Assembly (NCBI GenBank): GCA_964587515.1
Contig: CAZPMO010000002.1
Location: forward strand, 10,317 to 74,316
Length of the DNA stretch: 64,000 nucleotides
Reading direction: 5' to 3'
Origin: CAZPMO01 sp964587515
GTDB lineage: Bacteria > Pseudomonadota > Alphaproteobacteria > MPNO01
The notes under the pieces were generated by a model. It worked only from the letters and a program-made list of their open reading frames with translations. It had not been told where the DNA came from and did no database searches. Below are positions 1-9,632 of this stretch, in pieces. Each line of letters starts with the position of its first letter. Position 1 is the first letter of the stretch. The position numbers were made by a program, and so were the translations under genes.

Positions 1-612
1 GGCATAATTCCCGCCGATCCGGAATTCCTGCGTGGACTGCGCGCGACGTGCGACGAGTTCGGCCTGCTGCTGATCCATGACGAGGTCCAGACCGGGATCG
101 GGCGGACCGGCAAGCTGTTCGCCCACGAATGGTCGGGCGCCGCGCCCGACCTCATGGCGGTCGCCAAGGGTCTCGGCGGCGGCTTCCCGGTGGGCGCTTG
201 CCTCGCCACTGAACGCGGCGCGACGGGCATTGTCGCCGGAACCCACGGCAGCACTTTTGGCGGCAACCCGCTGGCCATGGCGGTCGCCAACGCGGTGCTC
301 GATATCGTCCTCGGCGACGGTTTCCTGGAAGACGTCCAGCGAAAGGGCGGCGAGCTTGGCGACAAGCTGGCCAACGTCGCAATCCGCCATCCGAAAATTA
401 TCGAGTCGGTACGCGGCGTGGGGCTCATGTGGGGCATAAAATGCGCGGCGCCCAATGTCGATCTCGGCGCGCGTCTGACCGAAAATGGTCTGCTGACGAT
501 TCTTGCGGCGGACAATGTCGTCCGCTTTTTGCCGCCGCTGATCATCGACGGCGCGCACATCGACGAGGCCATCGACATCCTCGATAAGAGTTGCGCGGAG
601 CTAACGGCGTGA
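1..612 (+). CDS. argD: Acetylornithine aminotransferase, 3' part (5' end outside window)
   Basis: Class III PLP aminotransferase, which converts N-acetylglutamate semialdehyde to N-acetylornithine with glutamate as amino donor. The frame is open from base 1, so the N-terminal half is missing. Visible are the cofactor motif [16 protein letters not shown], the PLP-lysine motif [15 protein letters not shown], and the family block [12 protein letters not shown]. The C-terminus is complete and ends in TGA at 610-612. The stop overlaps the GTG start of argF by 4 bases, so the two are probably translationally coupled. The argF neighbour favours ArgD over other class III aminotransferases. Confidence 0.93.
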   Translation, partial: GIIPADPEFLRGLRATCDEFGLLLIHDEVQTGIGRTGKLFAHEWSGAAPDLMAVAKGLGGGFPVGACLATERGATGIVAGTHGSTFGGNPLAMAVANAVLDIVLGDGFLEDVQRKGGELGDKLANVAIRHPKIIESVRGVGLMWGIKCAAPNVDLGARLTENGLLTILAADNVVRFLPPLIIDGAHIDEAIDILDKSCAELTA

Positions 613-1520
613 GCCATCCGCGTCACTTTCTTGATCTCGCCTCCATCGAGACGGACACATTGCGGGATATTCTGTCAATCGGCGCCGCTTTCAAACGAGG
701 CGACGGCGGGGCGGCGAACGGCGCGGCAGTCGCGGGGAAAACGCTCGCCATGATTTTCGAAAAGCCGTCCACGCGCACCCGCGTCTCGTTTGAAGTGGGG
801 ATGAAACAGCTCGGCGGCGCCGTGGTGGTGCTGACGCCGACGGATATGCAGATCGGCCGCGGCGAAACCATCGCCGATACAGCGCGTGTATTGTCGCGCT
901 ATGTCGACGTGATCATGATGCGGACAACCGATGACGAGACGTTAAACGAGCTTGCCAGATACGCCGAAGTGCCCGTCATCAACGGGTTGACCAACAAATC
1001 CCACCCGTGTCAGCTGATGGCCGACGTGATGACGTTCGAGGAGCATCGCGGCCCCATCGCGGGAAAAATCGTCACATGGTGCGGCGACGGCAACAACATG
1101 GCCGCGACCTGGATACAGGCCTCGGCCCGCTTCGCCTTCGAATTGCGCCTGGCGTGCCCGGAAGAGCTCGCCCCGCCCAAGAAGGTGATCGACTGGGCGC
1201 GCAAGAACGGCGCCGCCGTGCACAGCGGGACAAACCCCGAAGAGGCCGCCGACGGCGCCGACTGCGTCGTTACCGATACCTGGCTTTCCATGGGCGACAC
1301 GCCGGGAGACCATCGCCACAACCTGCTCGCACCCTACCGGATCGACGACCGTCTGATGAGCATGGCGAAGCCCGACGCCCTTTTCATGCACTGCCTGCCG
1401 GCGCACCGCGACGAAGAGGTAACCGCCTCGGTCCTCGATGGGCCGCATTCGGTGGTTTGGGACGAAGCGGAAAACCGCCTGCATGCGCAAAAGGGCATCC
1501 TGACCTGGTGCCTGAGCTAG
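609..1520 (+). CDS. argF: Ornithine carbamoyltransferase (anabolic)
   Basis: Transfers the carbamoyl group from carbamoyl phosphate to ornithine to give citrulline in arginine synthesis. At 303 aa it has the usual length. The carbamoyl-phosphate loop STRTR is at residues 54-58, HPCQ at 132-135, the ornithine-binding SMG loop lies in TDTWLSMGD, and HCLPAHR is at 261-267. I chose GTG at 609 because it makes a GTGA overlap with argD and gives a normal N-terminus; a TTG 18 bases upstream would add six residues inside argD. hslO follows after 6 bases, so argD-argF-hslO is one transcription unit. Confidence 0.96.
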   Translation: MSHPRHFLDLASIETDTLRDILSIGAAFKRGDGGAANGAAVAGKTLAMIFEKPSTRTRVSFEVGMKQLGGAVVVLTPTDMQIGRGETIADTARVLSRYVDVIMMRTTDDETLNELARYAEVPVINGLTNKSHPCQLMADVMTFEEHRGPIAGKIVTWCGDGNNMAATWIQASARFAFELRLACPEELAPPKKVIDWARKNGAAVHSGTNPEEAADGADCVVTDTWLSMGDTPGDHRHNLLAPYRIDDRLMSMAKPDALFMHCLPAHRDEEVTASVLDGPHSVVWDEAENRLHAQKGILTWCLS

Positions 1521-1526
1521 AGCACT

Positions 1527-2465
1527 ATGCGGGAACCGCCGGACGATCTGCTGCAATCTTTCCAGCTTGAAACCGGCGTCGTGCGCGGTCGGCTGGTCAG
1601 GCTGGGCCCGCTGGTCGGTGAAACGCTCGACCGACACGACTATCCGGAACCGGTGGCGACGCTTCTGGGCGAGATGCTGGGGCTGGCCGCGCTGGTATCG
1701 GCGACGCTGAAATTCGATGGCGTCTTTTCCATACAGGCGAAGGGCGATGGCCCGATCAAAATGCTGGTCGCCGATATCACCACCGAAGGCGGCATGCGGG
1801 GCTATGCCCAATTCGACGCGGAATCACTCGCTGAAAAGCTCAACGGCGACGCGTGGCGCACGTCGCCGGTGCCCCGCCTGCTCGGCGCGGGATATCTCGC
1901 CTTCACCGTCGACCAGGGGCCGGACACCGCGCGATTTCAGGGGATCGTGGAACTGAACGGGGCAACGCTGGCCGACTGCGCGCATGCCTATATTCGCCAA
2001 TCCGAGCAATTTCAGGCAGTGGTCAAGATCACCGCCGGACGGGTCGCGGGGGACGGCGGCGCGCCCGCCTGGCGGGTTGGGGGATTGATGATCCAACGCC
2101 TTCCCGAAAAAGGCCGCTCCTTGATGTCGGGCGAATTCGGCGATGACGACGCCGAGGATTCGTGGGCGCGGGCGTTGGCGCTCATGGGTTCGTGTTCCGA
2201 TGGCGAGCTTTTGGATGCCGGCCTGCATCCGCACGATCTGCTGTTCCGCCTGTTTCACGAGGAAGGCGTGCGGGTGTTCGACCCGGAACGGCTGCAAATG
2301 AAATGCCGCTGTTCACAGACCAAGGTCATCAACATGCTGCGGTCGTTTCCGCGCGGCGAAATCGAATCCCTGAAAGTAGGCGATAAGGTCGTCGTAACCT
2401 GTGAATTCTGCGGCACGGATTACAGGTTCGACGAATCGGCGCTCGACGAGGTCTACGCGGTCTGA
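1527..2465 (+). CDS. hslO: Redox-regulated chaperone Hsp33
   Basis: Cytoplasmic holdase chaperone switched on by oxidation of a C-terminal zinc centre. The protein is 312 aa. The zinc cysteines are present as CXC at about 260/262 (KCRCS) and CXXC at about 292/295 (TCEFCG), the family spacing. The N-terminal substrate-binding domain shows the typical LLGEMLGLAALVSATLKFDG and QAKGDGP blocks. It lies 6 bases after argF. As far as I recall, hslO follows argF in other alphaproteobacteria, so the neighbourhood is conventional. No sign of truncation. Confidence 0.95.
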   Translation: MREPPDDLLQSFQLETGVVRGRLVRLGPLVGETLDRHDYPEPVATLLGEMLGLAALVSATLKFDGVFSIQAKGDGPIKMLVADITTEGGMRGYAQFDAESLAEKLNGDAWRTSPVPRLLGAGYLAFTVDQGPDTARFQGIVELNGATLADCAHAYIRQSEQFQAVVKITAGRVAGDGGAPAWRVGGLMIQRLPEKGRSLMSGEFGDDDAEDSWARALALMGSCSDGELLDAGLHPHDLLFRLFHEEGVRVFDPERLQMKCRCSQTKVINMLRSFPRGEIESLKVGDKVVVTCEFCGTDYRFDESALDEVYAV

Positions 2466-2554
2466 GGACCGGCCGATTTTGATTTATCTCCTTTGCCGCT
2501 CCAGCCGGATACCGGTTATGGTTGGGCAACGAGGGTTGGGAAGGGACGAAATTC

Positions 2555-3493
2555 ATGCCGACGCTAAACATGCCGACGCGCGATTACGGGCTGATGAAAC
2601 AGATGAAGTCCGCCGACGCGCTGAATAATGATGTGGATATCGAATATCCCGCCTTCGACAACATCCTCGTCGCCGTGCGCCAGATGGTCCGCGAACTCGC
2701 GTTCGACATCTGCGAAATGCCGATCACGACCTATCTGTGCGCGAAGGCCTACAACAAGCCGTTCACCGCCCTGCCGGTCTTCCTGACCCGCAATTTTCAT
2801 CACTGGGCCATCTACCATGACACCGCGGCCGGTATCGAAACACCCAAGGACCTGGAGGGAAAGACCGTGGGCGTCAACCGTGGCTATACGGTCACCACCG
2901 GGGTCTGGGCGCGCGGCGTCCTGCAGCACGAATATGGCGTTGACCTGGAAAAAGTGCGCTGGGCGGCGACCGGCGATGAACATGTCGCGGAATTCGAGCC
3001 GCCCGCCAATGCCGATTACGAGTTCAAGGGCCGGGACCTGGCCGAGCTATTTACGGCTGGCGAGGTTGTGGCGGCGGTGGGCGCGGTGGTGGACGGGGTC
3101 CCCAACGTCAGGCCGATGATCCCCGACGCCGTGGAGGCCGGGTTCGCGTCATTTCGAAAGACCGGGATCTATCCCGTCAACCACACCGTCGTGGTCCGTG
3201 ATGAACTGCTGGAGCAATATCCGGGACTGGCGGTGGATCTTTTCCAGGCGCTCAAATCCTCCAAGGAGGCCTACTTGTCGGGGCTTGACCGGTCCGGCGA
3301 TCTATCGAAGGAGGACGCGCTCACGGTCCAGCTTGAGACCGGCCTCGGCGGCGATCCCTTCCCCTACGGCGTGGAGCCCAACCGCAAGGCGTTGGAGGCG
3401 CTGGTCCGCATGGCGGCCGAGCAGCACATTACACCACGCGAGTTTTCGGTCGAGGAACTGTTCGCCGACGGCACACAGGCGCTGGCGGGATAG
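2555..3493 (+). CDS. 4,5-dihydroxyphthalate decarboxylase-like / periplasmic-binding-fold protein
   Basis: A 312-aa protein of the family around 4,5-dihydroxyphthalate decarboxylase, which has a type 2 periplasmic-binding fold. Typical blocks are FDICEMPITTYLCAKA, LPVFLTRNFHHWAIY, PKDLEGKTVGVNRGY and WARGVLQHEYGV. There is no signal peptide, so it is probably a cytoplasmic enzyme and not a transport receptor. ATG 2555 has the purine-rich AAGGGA 8 bases upstream; a TTG at 2522 would add 11 residues without a good ribosome site. No decarboxylase substrate can be named. It stands alone, 89 bases after hslO and 48 bases before a lipoprotein gene. Confidence 0.75.
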   Translation: MPTLNMPTRDYGLMKQMKSADALNNDVDIEYPAFDNILVAVRQMVRELAFDICEMPITTYLCAKAYNKPFTALPVFLTRNFHHWAIYHDTAAGIETPKDLEGKTVGVNRGYTVTTGVWARGVLQHEYGVDLEKVRWAATGDEHVAEFEPPANADYEFKGRDLAELFTAGEVVAAVGAVVDGVPNVRPMIPDAVEAGFASFRKTGIYPVNHTVVVRDELLEQYPGLAVDLFQALKSSKEAYLSGLDRSGDLSKEDALTVQLETGLGGDPFPYGVEPNRKALEALVRMAAEQHITPREFSVEELFADGTQALAG

Positions 3494-3541
3494 AGGTCAC
3501 GACCGGTGCGATATTCTCCCTCATTCAACAGCGAGACAGCG

Positions 3542-4135
3542 ATGATCACGTTCTCACATCCCAAAATGCTCGCCATGGCGCTGGTCGGATTCATGATCGT
3601 CGCGTGCGAAACCACGACGCCCCGGTCCGGATTCCCGGAACTGTCCTATGCGCATCTCGCCCCGATACGGCTCGATGTGGCGCGGATCGATATCGTCAAC
3701 GCCTATCGGGCGCCGGCGGCCAAACCAAATGTCGAGCACCTGTTTCCGGTGTCGCCCGAGGCGGCCGCCGAAAAATGGGCGCGCGATCGACTGAAGGCCG
3801 CCGGCCCGACCGGCTACGCGAAGGTCACGATCAAGCAGGCCAGCGTGGTCGAAGTGCCGTTAAAGCGCACCACCGGTCTGAAAGGAATGCTGACCACCGA
3901 CCAATCGGAACGCTATGACGGGGTGCTCGAGATCTCGGTTCGTATCGTGGACGGCGAGCGGCGTCAGCGTGGCTCCATCAGCTCACGCGCCCAACGGTCC
4001 AAAACCGTCGCCGAGAACATCACCCCGCATGATCGCGACCAGGTCTGGTTCATTATGACCGAAGCCATGATGAACGATCTGAACGCCGCACTCGAAGCTC
4101 AGATTCGCAAGCATCTGGGCCAATTCATTCGATAG
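3542..4135 (+). CDS. Putative lipoprotein of unknown function
   Basis: A 197-aa protein with a lipoprotein signal: a short N-region with Lys8, a hydrophobic stretch at 9-21 and lipobox IVAC with the lipidation Cys at 22. The mature part contains a conserved-looking core with VEVPLKRTTG and a basic segment RRQRGSISSRAQRSKTV, and ends in an amphipathic helix rich in Asp/Asn. I do not recognise a named family. ATG 3542 places the lipobox at a normal distance; a GTG at 3506 would add 12 residues in front. Likely anchored in the inner or outer membrane facing the periplasm. It is convergent with argE, with 9 bases between the stops. Confidence 0.72.
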   Translation: MITFSHPKMLAMALVGFMIVACETTTPRSGFPELSYAHLAPIRLDVARIDIVNAYRAPAAKPNVEHLFPVSPEAAAEKWARDRLKAAGPTGYAKVTIKQASVVEVPLKRTTGLKGMLTTDQSERYDGVLEISVRIVDGERRQRGSISSRAQRSKTVAENITPHDRDQVWFIMTEAMMNDLNAALEAQIRKHLGQFIR

Positions 4136-4144
4136 AGAATATCT

Positions 4145-5308
4145 TCAGGTCAATTCGCGTTCGGTCAGGCGCCGCAGGAACGCGTCGCACGCCTCGATCT
4201 GGGCGCGCGTGACGAACTCGTTCGGCCGATGCGCCTGGTCGACGCTGCCCGGCCCGCATACCACTGCCGGAACTCCGGCCTCCGCGAACAGACCCGCTTC
4301 GCAGACGAACGATTCCGTTTCGGTATGGTTGGCGCCCGCGACCCTGAGCGCGAGCCGCACCGCCGACGACTCGGCATCTGAGTCCAGCGTCGGCGCGGTG
4401 ATATCGACTTTTGTCTCCACGCGGGCTTGCGGTTCAACCTCACGCATGCGCGGCAGGATCTCCGCCTCGACGAAATCGTCCAGGCGATCCAGTATCTCGC
4501 GCGCATCGGTGCCCGGCGTGGGCCGGAATTCCCATTTGAAGACGCACTCGCGGGCGATCATATTGACCGCCGCGCCGCCTTGAATGGTGCCGATATTGAA
4601 GGTCGTGCCGGGCGGATTGAAGCGCGGATCTTCGCCAGGTTTCGACCTGTATTCCGCCGTCAACCGATTCAGGAAACCTATAATCTCGGCCGCATAGGCA
4701 ACCGCGTTGACGCCGTCGCCAGGACGGCTGGAATGGCCGTCGCGCCCGACGACGGTGGTGGTCTGCTGGCTGATCCCCTTATGTGCGTCGACGACCCGCA
4801 TATTGGTGGGCTCGCCGACGATCACCATTTCCGGACGTGGCAGCCCATCCCCGATCAGTTCGATCAGCGGCCGGACGCCGAGGCACCCGACCTCCTCATC
4901 ATAGGACAGCGCGAAATGGATCGGCGTCTGCAGCCGCCGCGCGATCAGGTCGGGCGCCAATGCCAGCGCACACGCGATGAACCCCTTCATGTCGCAAGTG
5001 CCGCGCCCGAAAATCCGGTCGTCGCCGGCCACCGCCTCGAAAGGATCGGTGTCCCAAGGCTGGCCCGCCACCGGAACCGTATCGGTATGTCCCGACAGCA
5101 CGATGCCGCCCGTTTCCGGCGGCCCGATAGTGGCAAACAGATTCGCCTTTTGGCCGGTCTCGTTGTGCACCAGGCGGACCGGAATACCGAGCCCGTCGAA
5201 ATAATCGGCGACATTCTCGATCAACGGCAGGTTGGAGCGCGCCGAGGTGGTGTCGTGCGCCACCAGCCTTTCGATCCATTCCATGGTGTCCGGTGCGGTC
5301 CCCGACAT
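4145..5308 (-). CDS. argE: Acetylornithine deacetylase
   Basis: M20 zinc peptidase-family enzyme that removes acetate from N-acetylornithine; 387 aa. Metal and catalytic motifs are GHTDTVPV, GRGTCDMKGF, YDEEVGCLG with the catalytic Glu pair, and VGEPT. A dimerisation domain follows with FNIGTIQGG, and the last metal-ligand His is in the C-terminal SVDQAHRPNEF. ATG 5308 lies only 2 bases after the trkH stop, so it is probably read from the trkH transcript; a longer open frame upstream runs through trkH in the wrong frame and is spurious. argE coexists with argF in this window, consistent with a linear ornithine route, although a bifunctional argJ elsewhere cannot be excluded. Confidence 0.92.
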   Translation of the reverse strand: MSGTAPDTMEWIERLVAHDTTSARSNLPLIENVADYFDGLGIPVRLVHNETGQKANLFATIGPPETGGIVLSGHTDTVPVAGQPWDTDPFEAVAGDDRIFGRGTCDMKGFIACALALAPDLIARRLQTPIHFALSYDEEVGCLGVRPLIELIGDGLPRPEMVIVGEPTNMRVVDAHKGISQQTTTVVGRDGHSSRPGDGVNAVAYAAEIIGFLNRLTAEYRSKPGEDPRFNPPGTTFNIGTIQGGAAVNMIARECVFKWEFRPTPGTDAREILDRLDDFVEAEILPRMREVEPQARVETKVDITAPTLDSDAESSAVRLALRVAGANHTETESFVCEAGLFAEAGVPAVVCGPGSVDQAHRPNEFVTRAQIEACDAFLRRLTERELT

Positions 5309-5310
5309 TT

Positions 5311-6762
5311 CTAACCTCTCCAGAACGAGGGCGCGAACAGCACCAGGACCGTGAACAGTTCGAGCCGACCGAGCAACATACCGGCCGACAGGATCCATTT
5401 CGCGGAATCGGGCAGCGGCGCGAAATTTCCGGCCGGGCCGATAATATCGCCCAGCGCGGGGCCGACATTGCAGATCGCCGTCGCCGCCCCCGACACCGCG
5501 GTGACGAAATCCAGTCCGATCGCCCCCAACAACAACGCCAGCAGGGCGAAGGTGGATGCAAACAGGAAGAAAAACCCCATCACCGAGCCCGCGACCTCTT
5601 CGGTGATGGGGCGGCGGTTGAAATGCGCCACGAACACGCCATGCGGCTGGACCAGGCGGCGAATCTGCGCTTCGGCGGTGGCATAGAGGACCTGGAACCG
5701 GAAGACCTTGATGCCGCAGGTCGTGGACCCGGCGCACCCGCCGACGAACATCACGAAGAAAAATACGCCCATCGCAAGACCGCCCCACGCCCCGTAATCA
5801 GCCGTCGAATAGCCTGTCCCGGTGATGATCGAGACCACATTGAAGGACACATAACGGAGCGCGGTGTCGAAATTCATGTCGCGCGCGACGTGCTGCCACG
5901 CGGTGAGGACGATCACGCATAGCACCACGAAGGCGACGAACCATTTGACCTGGCTGTCCCGGAAAATAGCCCACACGTCGCCGCGCACGGCCTGGAGATA
6001 AAGGACGAACGGCAACCCGCCAACGATCATGAAAACGGTGACGATGATCTCCACCGCCACGTTGTTGAAGCCGCCGACGGATCCGTCGGAGGTCGAAAAC
6101 CCGCCGGTGGCGATGGTAGTCATGGCGTGCGCGACGGCGTCGAAACCGCCCATCCCGGAAATCCACAGCGCCAGCGCGCAAGTCGCGGTCAGCCCGAGAT
6201 AAACGAACCCGATGCCGCTGGCGATCTGCGCGACGCGCGGCATGACCTTGTCCGAGCGATCCGAGGATTCCATGCGGAAAAGCTGCATGCCGCCGATCCG
6301 CAGCATCGGCATGATGGCGACCGCCATGACGATGATGCCGATGCCGCCCAGCCACTGAAGCAACGCCCGCCACAGCAATATTCCATTGGGGGCGGTGTCG
6401 AGCGAGGCGATTACCGTCGATCCCGTGGTGGTAATCCCGGACATCGCCTCGAAAAACGCATCGGTATAGCTGAGCCCTAAATTGGCGAACGCGAACGGCA
6501 ACGCCGCGAAGGTGGTCAGCGCCAGCCAGCTCAATGTGGTCAGTAAAAAGGCTTGCCGGATGCCGATCTGTCTCACGCCGGGTGACTGGCAGGTAAGGAT
6601 CATGGTGACGCCGACGAACAGGGTCAGCGCGGCGGAGGCGGCGAAGACCTTCCAGTCGGAATGGCCGACCACCGCGTCGGCCGCCAGCGGCGCGCACATC
6701 GCGACCGCGAGCGTCGTCAACAGGATCCCGACGACGAAGAAAATGGGGCGAAAATCGAGCAA
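5311..6762 (-). CDS. trkH: Trk-type potassium uptake membrane subunit
   Basis: Inner-membrane K+ translocating subunit of the TrkH/KtrB family, 483 aa with about ten membrane helices. The four pore-loop signatures are visible: [24 protein letters not shown] and [12 protein letters not shown]. It needs a cytoplasmic NAD-binding partner (TrkA), which is not in the window. The start is a TTG at 6762; an in-frame stop occurs seven codons upstream and no ATG or GTG lies between, so the start is the only early option but its ribosome site is weak. It probably heads a two-gene unit with argE. Confidence 0.92.
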   Translation of the reverse strand: MLDFRPIFFVVGILLTTLAVAMCAPLAADAVVGHSDWKVFAASAALTLFVGVTMILTCQSPGVRQIGIRQAFLLTTLSWLALTTFAALPFAFANLGLSYTDAFFEAMSGITTTGSTVIASLDTAPNGILLWRALLQWLGGIGIIVMAVAIMPMLRIGGMQLFRMESSDRSDKVMPRVAQIASGIGFVYLGLTATCALALWISGMGGFDAVAHAMTTIATGGFSTSDGSVGGFNNVAVEIIVTVFMIVGGLPFVLYLQAVRGDVWAIFRDSQVKWFVAFVVLCVIVLTAWQHVARDMNFDTALRYVSFNVVSIITGTGYSTADYGAWGGLAMGVFFFVMFVGGCAGSTTCGIKVFRFQVLYATAEAQIRRLVQPHGVFVAHFNRRPITEEVAGSVMGFFFLFASTFALLALLLGAIGLDFVTAVSGAATAICNVGPALGDIIGPAGNFAPLPDSAKWILSAGMLLGRLELFTVLVLFAPSFWRG

Positions 6763-6856
6763 CTGCCGGTAAGCCCGGGTTCAGTTTCAGACGGGCGGAT
6801 GATTGGTCAATCTCGGGCTCTTGTCCAGCACGGAACCACCGATCGCGACATCGCCG

Positions 6857-7504
6857 TCAGGAGGTAAAGGACTGTCCCGGCGCCGGGTTGCCGATGGCGG
6901 CTAGAAACTCACGCCGGGTGGAAGCGTCCTCTCGGAAGGCTCCGGTCATGTGGCTGGTGGTAAGAGTGGAGCCGGGCTTGTCCACGCCACGCGTGGTCAT
7001 GCACTGATGCGACGCCTCGATCACCACGCCGACGCCCTTGGGCTGCAGGATTCCGTTGATGGTGTTGGCGATCTGGGCCGTCATTTTTTCCTGGATCTGA
7101 AGGCGCTTGGCGTAGACCTCCACGAGCCGCGCGAGCTTGCTGATCCCCACCACGCGGCGCGCCGGCAGATAGCCGAGATGCGCCCGGCCGATGATCGGCG
7201 CCATGTGGTGTTCGCAGTGCGACGTGAAGCGGATATTCCTGAGCACCACCATCTCGTCGTAACCTTCAACCTCCTCGAAGGTCTTGGACAAAATTTCGAC
7301 CGGGTCCACCTCATAGCCGGCGAACCATTCGCGAAAGGCGCGCGCCACCCTCTCGGGCGTCTCCAGCAACCCTTCCCGCGCCGGGTCGTCGCCGGCCCAG
7401 CGGATCAGCGTACGCACCGCTTCCTCCGCTTCAGAAGCCGCCGGGCGCTCCCGCACCCGCTCCGCATCGAAGGTCGAAAGATTTACGCGCTTGGTCGATT
7501 CCAC
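6857..7504 (-). CDS. folE: GTP cyclohydrolase I
   Basis: Converts GTP to 7,8-dihydroneopterin triphosphate, the first step to tetrahydrofolate; 215 aa. The zinc-site motif SHCEHHMAP and the second half [11 protein letters not shown] carry the Cys and His ligands. The substrate-loop blocks [24 protein letters not shown] and QEKMTAQIA are intact. The ATG at 7504 gives a usual N-terminal extension. It lies 42 bases downstream of apaG on the same strand and 94 bases upstream of trkH. Confidence 0.96.
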   Translation of the reverse strand: MESTKRVNLSTFDAERVRERPAASEAEEAVRTLIRWAGDDPAREGLLETPERVARAFREWFAGYEVDPVEILSKTFEEVEGYDEMVVLRNIRFTSHCEHHMAPIIGRAHLGYLPARRVVGISKLARLVEVYAKRLQIQEKMTAQIANTINGILQPKGVGVVIEASHQCMTTRGVDKPGSTLTTSHMTGAFREDASTRREFLAAIGNPAPGQSFTS

Positions 7505-7546
7505 GTCAAAGTTCTCCTGGTCGCCGGCAAGACGCCGTTCAATTTC

Positions 7547-7942
7547 TCAATTGACTTGTTGTTGTTGGTGCGGGCTGTCAAGCGAGAACGCCGGAATTTC
7601 CACATCGAAATGCTCACCGCTATTCGACCTCATCCCGTAACTACCGAGCATGATCCCGGAAGGCGTCGGCAACGGGGTGCCGCTGGTATATTCGAAGGCA
7701 TCGCCCGGCGCGAGTACCGGCTGTTCCCCAACCACGCCGGCGCCGCGAACCTCCTGGACCCGGCCCAGCGAGTCGGTGATCTTCCAGTGACGCGACAGCA
7801 ATTGCACCCTGTCGTCACCCTGATTGGCAATGCGTACGTGATAGGCCCAGACGAAATGGCCCTCATCCGGCTCCGACTGGTCGCCGAGATATTGGGGTTC
7901 GACGGAGACGACGATCTCCCGGGTCGTGCTGCTATACATCAC
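7547..7942 (-). CDS. apaG: ApaG domain protein
   Basis: Small fibronectin-III-like beta protein of the ApaG family, 131 aa. Family blocks are HFVWAYHVRIANQG, VQLLSRHWKITD, VRGAGVVGEQPVLAPGDAFEYTSGTPL and GSYGM. The cellular role of ApaG is not settled; older work linked it to Co2+ resistance and Mg2+ efflux. The start could be either of two consecutive ATG codons (7942 or 7939). It lies upstream of folE on the same strand and is divergent from the amidase gene at 8110. Confidence 0.93.
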   Translation of the reverse strand: MMYSSTTREIVVSVEPQYLGDQSEPDEGHFVWAYHVRIANQGDDRVQLLSRHWKITDSLGRVQEVRGAGVVGEQPVLAPGDAFEYTSGTPLPTPSGIMLGSYGMRSNSGEHFDVEIPAFSLDSPHQQQQVN

Positions 7943-8109
7943 GCAAATTCCACTCTGCCGCGTTTCACACTGTACCGATCCCCAGCCTATAACCTTTGGG
8001 AGGGAAGGACAAAGAGTGTTCGGCCCGCCATCGTGGCGAACCCTGCCTAACTCGTGATATTAAGAATATCGACCCGAGCAATTCAGATCGCGCGACAGGA
8101 GCAGACGCC

Positions 8110-9603
8110 TTGACCTCATCCACAGATTTCGACGTCCTGGAGACGACCATCGCCGACGTTCACGCGGCCTACCGGTCGGGTGCATTGACCGCTCGGAAAT
8201 TGGTCGAAATTTATTTCGGTCGAATTGACGCCTATGACAAAAAGGGGCCGAAGATCAATTCCCTGATCTCGCTCAATCCGCGCGCGTTGGAGGAAGCCGA
8301 TCGCCTTGACGCGGCGTACCAGGCATCCGGGCCGGTCGGCGCGCTGCATGGCATCCCGATCATCATCAAGGACCAGGCCGACGTCGCGGAAATGCCGACG
8401 ACGCTGGGCTCGGTGCTGTTCGAGAACCACTTCCCGGGTCGCGATTGCTTCGTCGCCGCGAAGTTGAAGGAAGCCGGCGCGATATTCATCGGCAAGGCGA
8501 CGCTGGGCGAACTCGGCGCCGGCGACACATACGGATCGCTCTTCGGTGAGTCGCGCAATGTCTATGATTTGCAACGCACCGTGGGCGGATCGTCGGGCGG
8601 CTCGGGAGCCAGCGTGTCGGCGAATTTCTGTACCGTAGCCATAGGACAGGAAGGGCTGGCCTCGATTCGGCGGCCCTCGACGTGGAACGGAGTCGCCGGA
8701 ATGCGCCCGACCGCGGGGCTCGTGAGCCGGGGAGGAGTCTATGCCGGCTGGCCCACCATCAACGGCTCGCTCGGACCCATGGCGCGCGGCGTCACGGACT
8801 TGGCCAGACTGCTGGACGTCATGGTCGGCTACGATCCCGACGACCCCGTCACCGCGCACGGTTTCGGTCGCGCGCCCGCGAGCTTCACCGATGGGCTCGA
8901 AGAGAACGCGCTCGACGGCGCGCGAATCGGCATTTATCGCGAGCCGATGGGCTGGACCTCGGAGCCCGGTTCGGACGACTTCAACAAGATCACCAAAGTG
9001 TTCGACCGGGCGGTGGATGATCTGGCGTCGGCGGGGGCGGAGATTATCGATGACATCAAGTTGCCTGATCTCAATGCCTTGCTGGCCAAGCGCGTCGGCA
9101 GTCCCGATGGCGGCGAACAGGCCTTCCAGAATTATTTCCGCGGCTGCGCCAGCATGCCGTTTGCGTCACGCGAAGAGGTCGCGGCGTCCCCGCTGTTCGA
9201 CCAGTTGACCAGGGGCGCGCGCGAACGCTGGCTGAAATCGATCGCTTCGACGGAACAGCAGGGCGAATACCTGGAAGCGCGCGATACGCTGATGACGCAC
9301 ATGCTGAAAATCATGGCGGATCACCGTCTCGACGCCATCGTGCACAAGGCCGTGGAGCACCAGCCGACCCTGATCAAGGACGGCCTCAACCCGCCCTATG
9401 TGGACCAGAAAGGCGCGCCGACCATCAATACCTTCCTGGTGTTCGTACCCTCCGTCGTCGTGCCGGCTGGTTTCACCCGCGACGATTTACCGGCCGGAAT
9501 TACCTTCCTCGGCCGGCCTTATTCCGACGCCAAAATGATCAAGCTGGCCTACGCCTATGAACAAGCCACCCGCCACCGGCGCGCGCCCGAGAGTACGCCT
9601 TAA
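8110..9603 (+). CDS. Amidase-signature family hydrolase
   Basis: A 497-aa Ser-cisSer-Lys hydrolase. The catalytic Lys is about 87 (IIIKDQ), the glycine/serine loop is GGSSGGSGA at 159-167, and the nucleophile Ser is about 185 in GLASIRRP, replacing the usual GGSIR by a non-glycine variant. The family includes amidases and Asp/Glu-tRNA amidotransferase subunits; the variant loop and lone context argue for a catabolic amidase, not GatA. TTG 8110 follows AGGAG by 7 bases; the frame is open 38 codons further up to 7996 but without a comparable site. It is convergent with metZ. Confidence 0.85.
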   Translation: MTSSTDFDVLETTIADVHAAYRSGALTARKLVEIYFGRIDAYDKKGPKINSLISLNPRALEEADRLDAAYQASGPVGALHGIPIIIKDQADVAEMPTTLGSVLFENHFPGRDCFVAAKLKEAGAIFIGKATLGELGAGDTYGSLFGESRNVYDLQRTVGGSSGGSGASVSANFCTVAIGQEGLASIRRPSTWNGVAGMRPTAGLVSRGGVYAGWPTINGSLGPMARGVTDLARLLDVMVGYDPDDPVTAHGFGRAPASFTDGLEENALDGARIGIYREPMGWTSEPGSDDFNKITKVFDRAVDDLASAGAEIIDDIKLPDLNALLAKRVGSPDGGEQAFQNYFRGCASMPFASREEVAASPLFDQLTRGARERWLKSIASTEQQGEYLEARDTLMTHMLKIMADHRLDAIVHKAVEHQPTLIKDGLNPPYVDQKGAPTINTFLVFVPSVVVPAGFTRDDLPAGITFLGRPYSDAKMIKLAYAYEQATRHRRAPESTP

Positions 9604-9632
9604 CATCCGAAACGCGGCGCACCGGCCTTTCT

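Noticed and set aside
4145..5788. 547-codon version of argE
   Set aside because: The first 160 codons run through trkH in the wrong frame; the family N-terminus starts at 5308.
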